Shown here: one piece after another, positions 23,900 to 34,486 of the stretch
Layout of the letters: each line of letters starts with the position of its first letter
How positions within the stretch are numbered: position 1 is the first letter of the stretch
Assembly: GCA_029582165.1 (NCBI GenBank)
Contig: CM055883.1
Coordinates: 24,207,501-24,271,500, forward strand
Reading direction: 5' to 3'
Length of the DNA stretch: 64,000 nt
DNA from: Portulaca oleracea
Taxonomy: Eukaryota; Streptophyta; Magnoliopsida; Caryophyllales; Portulacaceae
Notes under the pieces: model-generated
Databases searched by the model: none
What the model was told of the DNA's origin: nothing
The model's input: only the letters and a program-made list of their open reading frames with translations
Program-made: the position numbers and the translations under genes

Positions 23900-24691
23900 T
23901 GTTGGGTTTGTGTGGTCCATTGGATCCTCGGGGTCCAAATTGGTAGAGGGAAGTCGAGTCCCAGGCGCTACCAGTATGAAAAACAGTGCTACCAGTGCCT
24001 GATTACGGAGCCGAGAAGTAGGCGCTACCAGCGCGGCAACTGGCGCTGCCAGCGCCTCTCAAAACTGAAGAAAAGTCACAAGCACTACTCCCTGTTGTTC
24101 TCGCCGAAGCGCCACTCCATAAGAGTGCAAGAAGACCTTTGCCAGTGTCGCTCGGTATTAGCGCTGGGTATCATGACAAGCGGCGGCGGCGGTTTTTATT
24201 CAGGTGGCTTTAGGTTATTTATTGTTTAACCTAGTTTCCTTCCTTCGCCAACAGTATATATATGGTATCTGTTTCTCCACCAAAATATATCGGTAAACAC
24301 AGAGAGCTAGAGAGAGACAAAATATTGAGAGAGAGGGAGTCTCACCAATATTTTCCCCATTGTATCCTGAGAGATTGTGAGTTAGTCTCACCAATATTTT
24401 CCCTAGTGTATCCTGAGAGATTGTGAGTTGAGAATTGAGATATTATTATTGTAATCTCCTTTGTGGATCGCATCACACTCTATGGTAGTGATCAAGTTGT
24501 ACTCCTTCTTTCTCATAGTGGATTATTCTCTAGCTGTCGCCGTCCGTTGGTTTTTCTCCGAGTTCTTCGGTTTCCCACGTAAATCTGGTGTTTGATTTTA
24601 TCACTTATTTTTCGTTCCTAAATTTTGTTGTAATATCCGTTATCTCAATTTTATATTCGCTTCCGCTGTTACCTTGCTATTTTCTCTAACA
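23900..24691 (+). repeat. 3' LTR of copia element 1
   Basis: 792 bp with the same TGTTGG...TAACA ends as the 5' LTR. The extra length is mostly a 46-bp tandem duplication (units starting at 24338 and 24384, AGTCTCACCAATATTTTCCC). There are many substitutions relative to the 5' LTR, so the insertion is old. Confidence 0.93.
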
Positions 24692-24735
24692 AGAAAAAAA
24701 TGTTAAACAAAAAGAAAACATGCACGAAATGAAAA

Positions 24736-25850
24736 TGGAGTCGCCAGTTAGTTTTTTAAAGAAAAACTAACAAAATAAAAAAAAGAAACTCCATGCTATG
24801 AACCAAATAAAATGGGCTCGGGGGTAAAGGTACAAGTGTAGAAGGGTTGCTCCTACACCGCCCATAAAAACGACCTTTACTCGATCGGGTTTAATTTCAG
24901 AAAAGAGAAAAAAAAAATAGTAAAGGAAGTTGTCACCATAACTTTATAAATTAGGGCATGCAAATCATATATAAAAAAAAAGAGTATAGCAATAAAGGAT
25001 AAAAAAACAGCGGGTGGAGAATGTTAATTCATGATTGCAAGCTCAGAAAAACACATAAAACATGAAAAAGTTACCAATCCCCTTTTCTGGATCCGCGAGG
25101 ATCTTCTGCTTGGAGATCGACTTGAAACCCAAGCATCTGCTGTTTCCCAAGTTAACTCAGAGTCCCGGTGAGGTTTTCACGTCCTTCGGATCCACGACGA
25201 TCTCCTACCCCCAGAAAACGTAACTTCAACTTTTACTAATGTTTTTATGTGTATACGAGACTCTTCTCCGCCCAGAAACTGTTCACTAAGCTTACCTTTT
25301 ATAAGCCTCTCGTCGGGGAGTAGCCAACAGTTACAACACTCTCCCCCTGCCCCACTCATTGTCTTGAATCGAACGGAACCCTGTGTGGAGCTATTCTCTT
25401 TCTTTTCTTACAAAAATAAGCTTTACACCACTTCGTTTCAAGAAGTAGGGATCCGCAAAAACCACTGTTAGTGGGGCAACAACAATTTTTTGACTGAAGC
25501 AACCGCTTGACCATTTCTGACTGATGAAACCCGTACCATTTTATTTGGATCCGTGAAGATTTACCTCTGAGCCTGAAATCAGATCCATGAAGATTCGCTT
25601 CTGGGCCGAAAATTGGATCCGCGAAGATTTGTTTCTAGGCCAAAATTGGATCCGCGTAGATTTTTGTAAAAGATTTTCTTCGAGGCTAAAAATTGGATCT
25701 ACGAAGATTTTCATTCTGGCCAAAATTTGGATCCGCAAAGATTTTCATTCTGGGCCAAAATTGGATCCGCGAAGATTTCTTGCACTGGGCCCACATATAA
25801 TTGGTCTGAAGTAAGCCCAAAGTCACGATGCTAGTTTTCTTGTGTCTACA
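24736..25850 (-). repeat. LTR-like region of a Ty3/gypsy-type element, minus strand, with adjacent primer-binding-site-like motif
   Basis: Read on the minus strand, a G-rich tract AAAGTGGGGGTTGAC (25851-25866) precedes TGTAGACACAAG (25850 downward). That is the usual polypurine-tract/LTR-start arrangement. At the other end CTGGCGACTCCA (24736-24747) resembles the primer-binding motif seen at 61268 for the family at the right edge. The LTR end itself is not clear. It contains the GGATCC module array at 25547-25790. Lineage and exact borders are uncertain. Confidence 0.5.
25547..25790. repeat. Minisatellite, about 34-bp units with GGATCCGCGAAGATT core
   Basis: Core sites begin at 25547, 25581, 25615, 25648, 25695, 25729 and 25763, giving spacings of 34, 34, 33, 47, 34 and 34. 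Units read roughly core, then TTCATTCTGGGCCAAAA. Related cores lie outside the array at 25090 and 25977. Confidence 0.88.
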
Positions 25851-26100
25851 GTCAACCCCCACTTTGACTAAGCCTGAGTAAGGCGAAAGTCAAAGTAAAC
25901 GTAATGGGAACTATTCGAGGGAATCTTGAATGCTGACAATCTATCATTTCAAAAAATAATTTGATCTTTCCCCAGATCCGCAAGGATCCCGTATCTCTGG
26001 ACTGTATTTATTTACTTCTTCTACAACTTCACAAATGACCACTATCCTCTAAAAACATTCGAAATCTGCGAAGAACTGCCTTCAAGACTGACCCCGCAGA

Positions 26101-28680
26101 ATGTCTCTCGCGAAGAAACTTGAGCAATGGATGCTGAGCCTACCCTTTACCTACAAAGAATAACTCAAAAGGTACAACCTTCATAATTTGCTTAGCTTGA
26201 GGCAATTAAGAATTATGTGGGATTTGCTAAGAGACACTATTGAGTTTTGGGACACTGAACTTCATCTGTTTATATTTGGGGAGAAAGAATTGTGTCTCCT
26301 CCCTGGAGAATTTGGAGCGATCTTAGGCTTTAAATTTACCTCTACTCCCGTGATTCCTTGGAGCGTTACCGTCGTGGTGGGATGATGAGATTAGCTTGAG
26401 TGATGATGGATAATCGATATTCAACACAAACAATAGCCTTGAACACCCAAAGGTTGGATATGACCTTGAGCAAGGAGAACCACAACTCTAGGCTAACACC
26501 CCACCATGATTATCATAGGTAATCCACTAAATAATCACTAAAGGAATGACTTTAACACCACCAAATCACTTGGATAAAGTAACAAGATTTTGAGAAAGTT
26601 GGGAAAAAACCCTTACAAATGCACTAGCATCATATTCAAAGGTCAAAAACTACAAACAATGCTAAGAGAGGGGGTATATATAGGAATGGGGGAAAAAAAT
26701 AACAAAACTCAGCAAAAACAAAACATAAACGCGCGTGTCGCAGAAGGGTCCGCGGGCGCGACACAGAAGGTCGCGGGCGCGACGACTCTCTGTTCACCAC
26801 AATCCGTCGCTGGCAGAAGGGGGTTGTGGGCGTGACACTAGGCATCGCGGGTGCGACGAGCGACTTTCACGGCGTGACACCACCGACTTTTCCTTGCCAA
26901 ATTCAAATGCGCAACTTCTTCATCCGGACTTTGTTTTAGGCTCGTAAGATATTGTTGGAAATATCTTAGTGTGTACTTTAAGCTCCCAAAATTTGAGACC
27001 CATCTAAGTTATATTGAAGGAGTTATGACCCAAAGAGTGAAGGCGCTTCCATTCCGACAAACCCCTGCTGACCCGTTTGCGCTTATTCTTGCCGAAGGAC
27101 TCCAAACCCTTTTAAAGGTCCGAAGTAGGTCCCGATGAGGACCCATAGCTCCACTCCCATGGTCCGGGGTTCCACTTGAAGTAGATACCACAACCATCGA
27201 TGACCTGAATACGCATCCAAGGTCCCGGGTCCACCTTAAAATGGACTCCACACCCCACCTTGAAATGGATTTGCTTGTGTTTCTCAAAGGGGGTGCGAGA
27301 AGGATCAGTGACCATAGATTTTGAGGCTCAGGCCCCATCTCGATACGTTCCATTCCCTTATCTTCCAAAAACATTACCCACAAGTATACTTCTTTGCGAG
27401 GGTTAGAGAGGAATGACCTAGATAAGGGACTTGAAGGTGAAAAAAGTAAGTTTTCTGCCTTTAATCTCATTGTTCTCGAGTAGCAATCAGCAGAATCACG
27501 ATGTCGAGTAGAGAGTTAGGGCCTTAGTTTTATGTATGTTGGAAGGATTTTGCTTTTATCATGGAAGTACAAATAATGGTTCGACTTCACTAATTAACAT
27601 CACGGAGAGTCTCCGTAGTAATCAGAATCTAGCACCAATGATTGTGGCCGAGACCATCCTGTGCTTGGATCGACTGTGTGACGAACCCAAAGGTGACTTC
27701 TCAGGGAGCCCCCTACTCCTTTAGGTAATCTCCTCTGATTAATTTCCTAATTCTTCATGAGATCCGCGAGGATCCTTTAGGTATATTTCTACAAATTTTC
27801 TTCAAAAACACATTCCGAACTAATATATTTTTTGAATTCTGGCATGAGATCCGCGAGGATCTGTCCTATTGAGAATCTAACAACACCCTTTAGCTTGTAT
27901 ATGCAGATAGGGTTGATGGAACACACACGATTCCTGGAGCCTCCTACGAGTGAACTGACATTCCGAATGTCCCAATTTCGCCAACGTGCCCGTAAGTATA
28001 ATGAGTGCTCAACAGACAAGTAGTTGAAATGGTTCGTAGAAGAAATGCTCATTAAATGGCACATAACTTGGTGGAGAATGAAGGAGGTCGTGACTATCGA
28101 TAATTGATGCTCTTTTGTGAGACAAGTGGGCTTAACTCATACAACTTATTACTTCCCAGAGCGAGCTAAACTTCAAATGAGAAGGAAATAGTGGATCCCA
28201 ACACTTGACTGTGTTCCACCCAACCCAAAGGTCATTGCTAACGACGTTGCAAAGGTCAAATCGTGGCAAAATTACTGGATGAGCAGGCCTGTGGTCACTG
28301 CACACCCACAACAGGAGGGAGCACCTTTGTATTTGAGGCTTATCGCCAATGGATAACAGAATCGTAAGGATCTAAAGGAAAGGGAAGAAAGAGGCTGACA
28401 ACCCTTCTCACTTGAGTTCACTCTCCAAGACAAACTAGAACCAGTTCTAGTGCTCCAGCACAATGCACTCGCCCTCGAGAAAGACCTCTGGTGATAAGGG
28501 AGCCTAGACCTTCAACTCGACAAACTCCAACTATGAACGACGGGAAAGGAAAAGGGAAAAGCTCAAAGGCTCAAGGTGACATGACTACTAAGAAGAGACA
28601 CCGGAGGACATCCTCTAAAAGCGACGGGTCTGGATCAAGCAACACCCCTGAAGCAGGAAAGAAGCTCAAACAAGATTGAA
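26101..28680 (+). pseudogene. Decayed plant-mobile-domain-like (DUF7745-type) protein remnant
   Basis: Open stretches on the + strand read FWDTELHLFIFGEKELCLLP and EFGAILGFKF (26188-26385), then LAPMIVAETILCLDRLCDEP (27536-27724), then a long stretch with TTYYFPERAKLQMRRKQWIP near 28140-28200 and a basic Ser/Lys-rich C-terminus ending at 28679. The order and spacing resemble retroelement-associated 'plant mobile domain' proteins (FWDPE..H.F.FG..EL.PT.EEF..ILG). Frames are broken repeatedly. A GC-rich segment (about 26377-26950) interrupts it. The family assignment comes from remembered motif shape and is not certain. Confidence 0.4.
26740..26885. repeat. GC-rich palindromic modules (GTCGCGGGCGCGAC)
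   Basis: Within otherwise AT-rich DNA, variants of TCGCGGGCGCGACG recur: near 26750, 26770, 26843 and, degraded, at 26826 and 26868. They sit within the segment that interrupts the mobile-domain remnant. Confidence 0.7.
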
Positions 28681-28701
28681 TTTGATGTTGGTTTGCCTTT
28701 T

Positions 28702-28719
28702 ATAATAATAATAATAATA

Positions 28720-28785
<66 letters not shown>
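28702..28785. repeat. (TAA)n/(TTA)n microsatellite
   Basis: A short ATA/TAA run switches to a long ATT run, making a simple inverted trinucleotide repeat just left of the hAT element. Confidence 0.95.
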
Positions 28786-28899
28786 TTGATGCTGATGCAG
28801 GGGCGGATCTATATGTATACTAGTAGTGTCAATTGACACCACTAAATTTTTTTTAAAAAAAATCCTATTTTGAAAAAAAAAGAAAAATATTTATAGTAT

Positions 28900-30454
28900 T
28901 GTAGACACCGGAATTTGTACCGGTATAAACCCGACTCACCAAAAATATACAAGCCCAAAGAAAATAAATCAAGCCGGAATAATTGTCAAAACCCAAAGGG
29001 GTTTTTATTTTTATTCACCAGCCCACACAAGAAGCGGGCTAGTCGCGCGCCCCGGCCCAGAGCATCTAAAACCCGCCTAGGGTTTGATCCGGCCCAGAAA
29101 ATAATCAAACCCCACCTAGGGTTTGAGCGACGCAACATGCGACGTCGTTTTTGCCATGTCAGCGATCCGTGTGATGAAATTGTAAAAGCCCGCCTAGGCT
29201 TTGGTGATTTTAGCGCCAAAAAAATAATCTGTATGCATGCAATCCCATGATCATAGCCCACGTGATTTGACTTCGCCCTTGACTGACTATAACCCGTCTA
29301 GGCTTTGGAGTGAAATGACATGATTTTTGGGGTATGTTCCCCATCATTTCCCTCCAAATCACTCACTCCCTCACCTATAAATACCCCCTCCATTCCACCT
29401 TCATTTCATCAACAACTCCCACAAAAATCAACTCTCACCACCAACAATCATTATATACTCCCACTCTCTCAAATTCTCTTCTTAATTCTATTCTTCTATC
29501 ATCACCATAATCACATAACCATCCATACTACACTTTTCTTAAACCATCCACATTTCTCATTCGGGTTTCAAATCAAGGGGCAACTCAAGGGATCCAGTTC
29601 GTCGCCGCCACACCTTAAGCAAGGTTCGGTTCTTTGATTTAAATTATTGTATTTAATCATGTAATCCTTTCTTTAATTCCATGCTTGTACATATTTTGTA
29701 AGATAAAACCGCATTGTTTTTGTATTGCATGATTTGAATAATAATTTCGTGAAATTAATCAAACTTCTCCCCGCTCTCTTTCTCTTCAATGTTGATTTTA
29801 GTAGAGTCTGTTTTTATAAACAGGAGGATTCGAGAGTTCTTATAACTCTCGAATTCGTAACCTTACCCCCGAATCTAGAAATCGGGTTCGTAGACCTGAG
29901 TCTTTCTTTTATTTTATGGTTCGTCGATTTCCTTAAATCGACTGGCGACTCTTTAAACATTTTTATAAATTCGTTTAATTATTTAAAGTATTCGATTTCT
30001 TACACGAAATTAATTTAAGAAAATGATTTAATTTTTGTTCAAGGATGAAAATTGGTTTGGTCCGAGGAGAAAATGACCAGAAATTATTAAAACCTAGGAG
30101 GGTTTTAATAATTTCCACCAGTTGTCTCCCTGAGCATGGAAGCAAGAGGACCGACCCAGAATTCGTCAAAGCCTAGGCAGGCTTTGACAAGTTCTGATGG
30201 CCCGCTCGCTTCTCGGGCCCTGGTTTGTCAATTGGGCTGAAATTAAATTATTTGAGATTATTTTTGTGTAATTTCCGGATAATTTAAATAAAAAAAACGA
30301 GTTTGTAAATAAATAAAGTTTCATCACCCCGAAAATAAATTTCGAAAATAAAAATATCCTTATTTAAAGATTAAGAAACTTTAGTCGGCTCCCGATCACA
30401 AAAGTAGCGCATCGCGGAGAAAAAGGTTCCATCCCTTTTTTCCGGGGTCCTACA
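28900..30454 (+). mobile_element. Solo LTR of a Ty3/gypsy-type family (same family as 59443-61265)
   Basis: 1,555 bp from TGTAGACACCGG to GGGTCCTACA, flanked by a perfect 5-bp duplication AGTAT (28895-28899 and 30455-30459). It has TATAAATA at 29376-29383, an AATAAA-containing 3' part, and six AAAACCCGCCTAGG-type modules. Its sequence parallels the 5' LTR at 59443-61265 along its length, including the segment around TCGACTGGCGACTC. No primer-binding site or internal sequence follows, as expected after LTR-LTR recombination. Confidence 0.92.
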
Positions 30455-30491
30455 AGTATATGTTGACACCATAGGAAGACAGAAAATAGTG

Positions 30492-30561
30492 CGTAGCTCG
30501 CTGGTCCAGTGCCTACAAGCAATAGGGACTTTGTTGTCATGTAGGTCATGGGTTCAGTCCC
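30492..30561 (+). other. tRNA-like A-box/B-box segment inside the hAT element
   Basis: GTAGCTCGCTGG (30492-30503) resembles a Pol III A box, and GGGTTCAGTCCC (30550-30561) resembles a B box (GGTTCRANTCC). The spacing is about 46 nt. It cannot be folded into a standard tRNA cloverleaf by eye, so it is more like the head of a tRNA-derived SINE or a tRNA-like piece kept in this hAT family. Confidence 0.45.
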
Positions 30562-31232
30562 TATTACCTCTTCATTTTAGCTATTTCAATTTTGTGTAAT
30601 TAAACAGCAATTGACTTTGTATTACCTGTTTTCAAAAAAAAAAATAATAATAATTAAATAGCAGCTGACTTTCCAGTTTAGCCGTAGACCTTTTTTTTTT
30701 CACTCATGCCTATCAAACAATCCCTTCAATCTCTCTAACCCTAACTCGATTATTGAATCGTAATTTATATATAAGTCACTCTATTATTATTTTCTTAAGT
30801 TACTCTTTCATCTTTATTAAATTTATTCTCATACTTGGTTCTGATTTATGAATTAGATTTATGTGATTAAGTCAATGTGATTAAATTAGGATTTGTTAAT
30901 TCACTTAATTGCTTGTTGTACCACTTATATGTGTATGAATGATCAAATTTTGTTAAACTATTGTTTACACACTTATAAATCAAATTATACTATTTCGTCT
31001 TGATTGAATTTATTATCATATTTAGTCGTAATTCTTTTTACATTATACCCTTTTTTTATTATATCTAGTTGTAATGTATATATCATATTTAGTTGAATGA
31101 GTTGCACATAAAAAAAATTTCTCAATATATACATTAAAAAAAAAGTTACGCACATTTATTATACCCTTTTTTTTTAAAGAAAATTATCTGACACCACTGA
31201 TTTTGAATTCTAGATCTACCACTGTGCTGTTG

Positions 31233-32342
31233 AACGTTTAGCTGCAAGCTTGAAGCTTACAAGCTTAATGTTGGTTCCGTTTTGAATCTTGTGGTTTTGG
31301 ATTTTAGAGCTTTGAATTTTTGTGGAAATAAAAAAATTGGCATTTGTGAACCTTCAACGTTTTCAGCAGTATATAAGAAATCCGCGAAGACCCAATGAAA
31401 TGATCCAAGACAAACATAGAAATAACTAAAAAAGCTCTGTACAAATTTATGTAAAATCCGCGAGGACCTCTCTAAGGTTCACAGGATTTTCGCATCAAGA
31501 AAGAAAACCTGACAGCCCACCTAATTAGAACAGATCCTCGAGGATTTTGTGATGACTAAACCAAGCACTGAGTCAGATAGAGCGAAAACTTAAATTTGTG
31601 ACATATATAACTTGAGAGAATATATCGTGGAATCCGTATGGTTTGAGTCAGAGAGGTAAAAACTAATGGATCCATGAGGATCCAATTATGAACTGAGAAA
31701 AATTTTGCATAAGACTGATGGGAGCCATGAGGAACCCATGGTGCTTTTAAGGCCAACAATGAACTGGGCTAGTGATTTGCATAATCCGACCCTGGATGAA
31801 AGGATCCGCGAGGATCCGAACTGGGACTACAACAAAGTATAGCTATTGTAACACTAATTTAGGTAGCATTTATCATAAGTATTATAATAGATACTCTATA
31901 GTAACATTTAGAAAAAAAAGTGTTACCTAAACTAATATCTAATTCAACATTTAATTATTATATGTTACAATAGGAACCTAATGTAACATTTAATTATTTT
32001 ATGTTACAGTAGAATTCTAATTGACTTAATAAAATATTACTAGTTACATTCCCTCTCCCATTTTTTATCTATAGGCGCCAGTTTTTCCTTAAATTTTTTT
32101 ATTTCCTGGGCAAAGAATGATAGGAAATAAAACTTAAAACAAAATAATCAAACCCTAATCGATCACAACTTTGGGCTAGCTGCTCTCCCTCTCTCATTGC
32201 TCCATCGATATCTCCCTCAATCACTGCTCCATCGAATTGCTCATGTTCTTCGCACTGCTCCCCATCTCTCCATCACGCCGCTCCTGTTCTTTGCACTACT
32301 CCTGCTCCATCTCTTCCTCACGCTACTCCTGTTCGTTGACTG
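31233..32342. other. Repeat-derived DNA with GGATCC modules and a possible CACTA-type terminus
   Basis: GGATCC-type modules continue at 31380, 31457, 31531, 31669 and 31801. At 31826 ACTACAACAAAG, followed by alternating TGTAACA and TGTTACA motifs (31850-32015), resembles the end and subterminal repeats of a CACTA transposon. The matching right end was not found. From 32160 the DNA is CT-rich with repeated CTCCATCTCTCC phrases that reappear after the copia element. Confidence 0.4.
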
Positions 32343-33235
32343 TGTTGGGAATGTCCCGACAATGTTCGATATACACGGAGTTTAAACCAAAGTGATATAG
32401 TAATTATATGTCTTGCTAGAGACCTCTATAATTAGTAATTAAATATGTTTAATTACAACTATATTACTTGGTCCTATTGGGTCACACAAGTCAGTGCCCT
32501 GGAACAATGTATGTAGCCTAATTGATATTGTATCAAGTTTAGAAAGGCTGGGAATTGATTTCTTTGAGAAATCAGCCCAACACGGACCGAATTGGGTTCA
32601 ACACGGGTCGTGTTGACCCAACACGGTCCGTGTTGAGACACCACTGTCCGTGGTGTCCATGGGCCGAATAATTGGACTCTCTGGAGTCCAACACGGACCG
32701 TGTTGATTCAACACGGACCGTGTTGATTCAACACGGACCGTGTTGATTCAACACGGACCGTGTTGGGCCTGAGAAGTGCACCGTTGCGTTAAGTCGGCCC
32801 TTTAGGGTTTTGAACCCTTTCCCTAGGTTTTCTAAACACTATATAAAGGGATCTCTGGGAGAGATTATTTCCCACCAACTGCTTAAGACTCTTAGAGAGA
32901 TACCAGGGTGATTTCCTGAGTTCCTCTTTCTTTTAGTTTGCAGTTCTAGTTTCAGGAAACATTCTCTGTTTCCCGAAGCAATCTTACATACATCTTAGAT
33001 TGAGATTCGTCTCGATCGGATCGATCTAGCAATCCGGTTCCCGGAGTGCTGCGTGGACTTTTCAGTAGAGGATTTCAGCATTGGAATCTGGAAGGTCAAC
33101 CTATTCAGCCGGAATTAGCAATCAGGTATAATTACTAAAGCCTCTGCAATTGTTTGATTAATTGTTTATAACTATTATAATATTCCGTCAATTAATCTGT
33201 GTCTATTTAGGATTTAGATAACCTAAACCCTAACA
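32343..33235 (+). repeat. 5' LTR of copia element 2
   Basis: 893 bp, TGTTGGGAATGT to CCTAACA, with TATATAAAG at 32840. Eight CAACACGGACCGTGTTG-type palindromes (several degraded) occupy 32578-32766; the last four are back to back with a 19-bp period. Confidence 0.95.
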
Positions 33236-33236
33236 G

Positions 33237-33249
33237 TGGTATCAGAGCC
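33237..33249 (+). other. Primer-binding site of copia element 2
   Basis: TGGTATCAGAGCC one base after the 5' LTR, complementary to initiator-Met tRNA. Confidence 0.9.
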
Positions 33250-33699
33250 ACCAATTGCATGCTGAAGTATTGTACTTGTATTCATAATTAATTTTATCAA
33301 TAGTTGAATTATGTTATGAATATGCTAGAATAGATTTATGCCTAAAATTTTAAATCTTTATGAAAGTTTTTTTTTTAATGTTCTTGATAGTAAATCTGAA
33401 ATTTATTGTAAAATTTCATGCTTTGTTATTGCTTATTTCTTATTGTCTTTAATTAATCGATTTTATGTTTGTTTAATTGTTAAATATAGCATGAACTCGA
33501 TTTAATTTTGAATGTTTTAGAAGCAATCACGTTTAATGTTGTTAAACAGTAGGCAATACATGAAATAGGTTTAAATTCGCAAAATAGGGTTTTGTAGAAT
33601 TAATTTTCTGATTTAGTTTATTTACGGTAAATATGAAAAATCGAAATAAAATATCAAACAAACTCGAACATTTCTGAACATTTTACTGGGGTGTTTGGA

Positions 33700-34420
33700 A
33701 GTGTTCTGGACTTTCCATAATTTTTGTAGATTTTTCCCAATTAAAATGGCTCTTTAATTAAATTTTCAGATCTGAAGTGAATTAAAATTCGTTTAATTCT
33801 CTAAATTTTATAAATTTGTAGAAATTTGTAAAACTTCTTAAATTTTTACAGTAGGTTACTGGATAACCATACTTTTAGGGAAAATTTTTTTCGTTAATTT
33901 ATCCTGTAAAATTATATTTTTTAATTTAGATTTTCAGATCTCAGAGAAATAAATTTGTTGCTTCTCTGAATTTTGTATATTTATAGAAATTTTCAAATTT
34001 TCTTAAAATTTTACAGTAGATTACTGGGTAACCATACTATTATGGATAAATGTTTCGTGAATTTTCAAAATCGTTTACTAATTTTCCTTTAATTTTCAGA
34101 TTAACAGAAAAGTATAATTGTTTACTTTTCTGAATTTTATTCTAATCTTCGAAATTTCATAAAAATCTGTATTTTTTACAGTAGCATATTGGATGAATCT
34201 ACTGTATGGAAAAATTTTAAAGTTTGATTTTTAAACTTATCGGACTATTACTGTTTATTTTCCTCTTAAATGGAGAATTAAAAAGTTTAATTCCCTAAAT
34301 TTTTACAATCTTTTAGAAATTGTTAAAATTTTGGAAAATATTTCATATTGGGTTATTAGATAACACTGCAATATGAAATCTTTAAATTCGATAAGTTATG
34401 ATAGTTTTATTTAAGTTTTT
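33700..34420 (+). repeat. Degenerate ~165-bp tandem repeats in the copia 2 leader
   Basis: The phrase ACAGTAGRTTACTGGRTAACC recurs in step at 33848, 34013 and (degraded) 34178 and 34343. Each copy is preceded by TTTTCAGAT, a short segment ending CTGAATTTT or CTAAATTTT, and RTAGAAATTT. About four diverged units make up the AT-rich untranslated leader. Confidence 0.8.
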
Positions 34421-34449
34421 CATTCACGAAATTAACCGAAACTGGGAAG

Positions 34450-34486
34450 CAACACGGACCGTGTTGATCCAACACGGACCGTGTTG
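34450..34486 (+). repeat. Two CAACACGGACCGTGTTG palindromes in the copia 2 leader
   Basis: Two perfect 17-bp units (8-bp arms, 1-nt centre), 19 bp apart, lie in the untranslated leader over 1.2 kb downstream of the 5' LTR. They are identical to the units in the LTRs. Confidence 0.92.

Larger units (their letters stand above)
18277..24691 (+). mobile_element. Ty1/copia retrotransposon 1 (Tnt1/Tork-like), defective
   Basis: Two LTRs with TGTTGG...TAACA ends, a primer-binding site complementary to initiator-Met tRNA, a polypurine tract, and gag, protease, integrase and RT in copia order make this a complete-length but dead element. The reading frame is broken by several stops, and the RNase H region is replaced by unrelated DNA. 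The flanking pentamers (AGTAG left, AGAAA right) do not match, so no target duplication is preserved. Confidence 0.93.
28798..31224. mobile_element. Non-autonomous hAT element (host of a solo LTR)
   Basis: The ends are CAGGGGCGGATCTA and, in reverse complement, CAGTGGTAGATCTA, typical of plant hAT elements. Subterminal CACCACT motifs lie inside both ends. Eight-bp flanks are TGCTGATG (28790-28797) and TGCTGTTG (31225-31232), one mismatch. Removing the solo LTR and one TSD copy (1,560 bp) leaves an original element of about 0.87 kb without transposase. Confidence 0.82.

Noticed and set aside
18272..24696. Target duplication for copia element 1
   Set aside because: Flanking pentamers AGTAG and AGAAA agree at only three positions, so no duplication is claimed.
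27009..27470. 153-codon minus-strand frame
   Set aside because: It is opposite to the plus-strand coding remnant and shows no domain; treated as an antisense shadow.
30492..30561. Functional tRNA gene
   Set aside because: The A- and B-box motifs are present but I could not fit acceptor, D and anticodon stems.
31826..32040. Complete CACTA transposon
   Set aside because: Only one possible end with subterminal TGTAACA/TGTTACA motifs is visible; no opposite terminus, 3-bp duplication or transposase was found.
32578..32766. CRISPR-like array of short palindromic repeats
   Set aside because: The 17-bp units are separated by only 2 bp, have no spacers or cas genes, lie in an LTR, and the DNA is plant nuclear.
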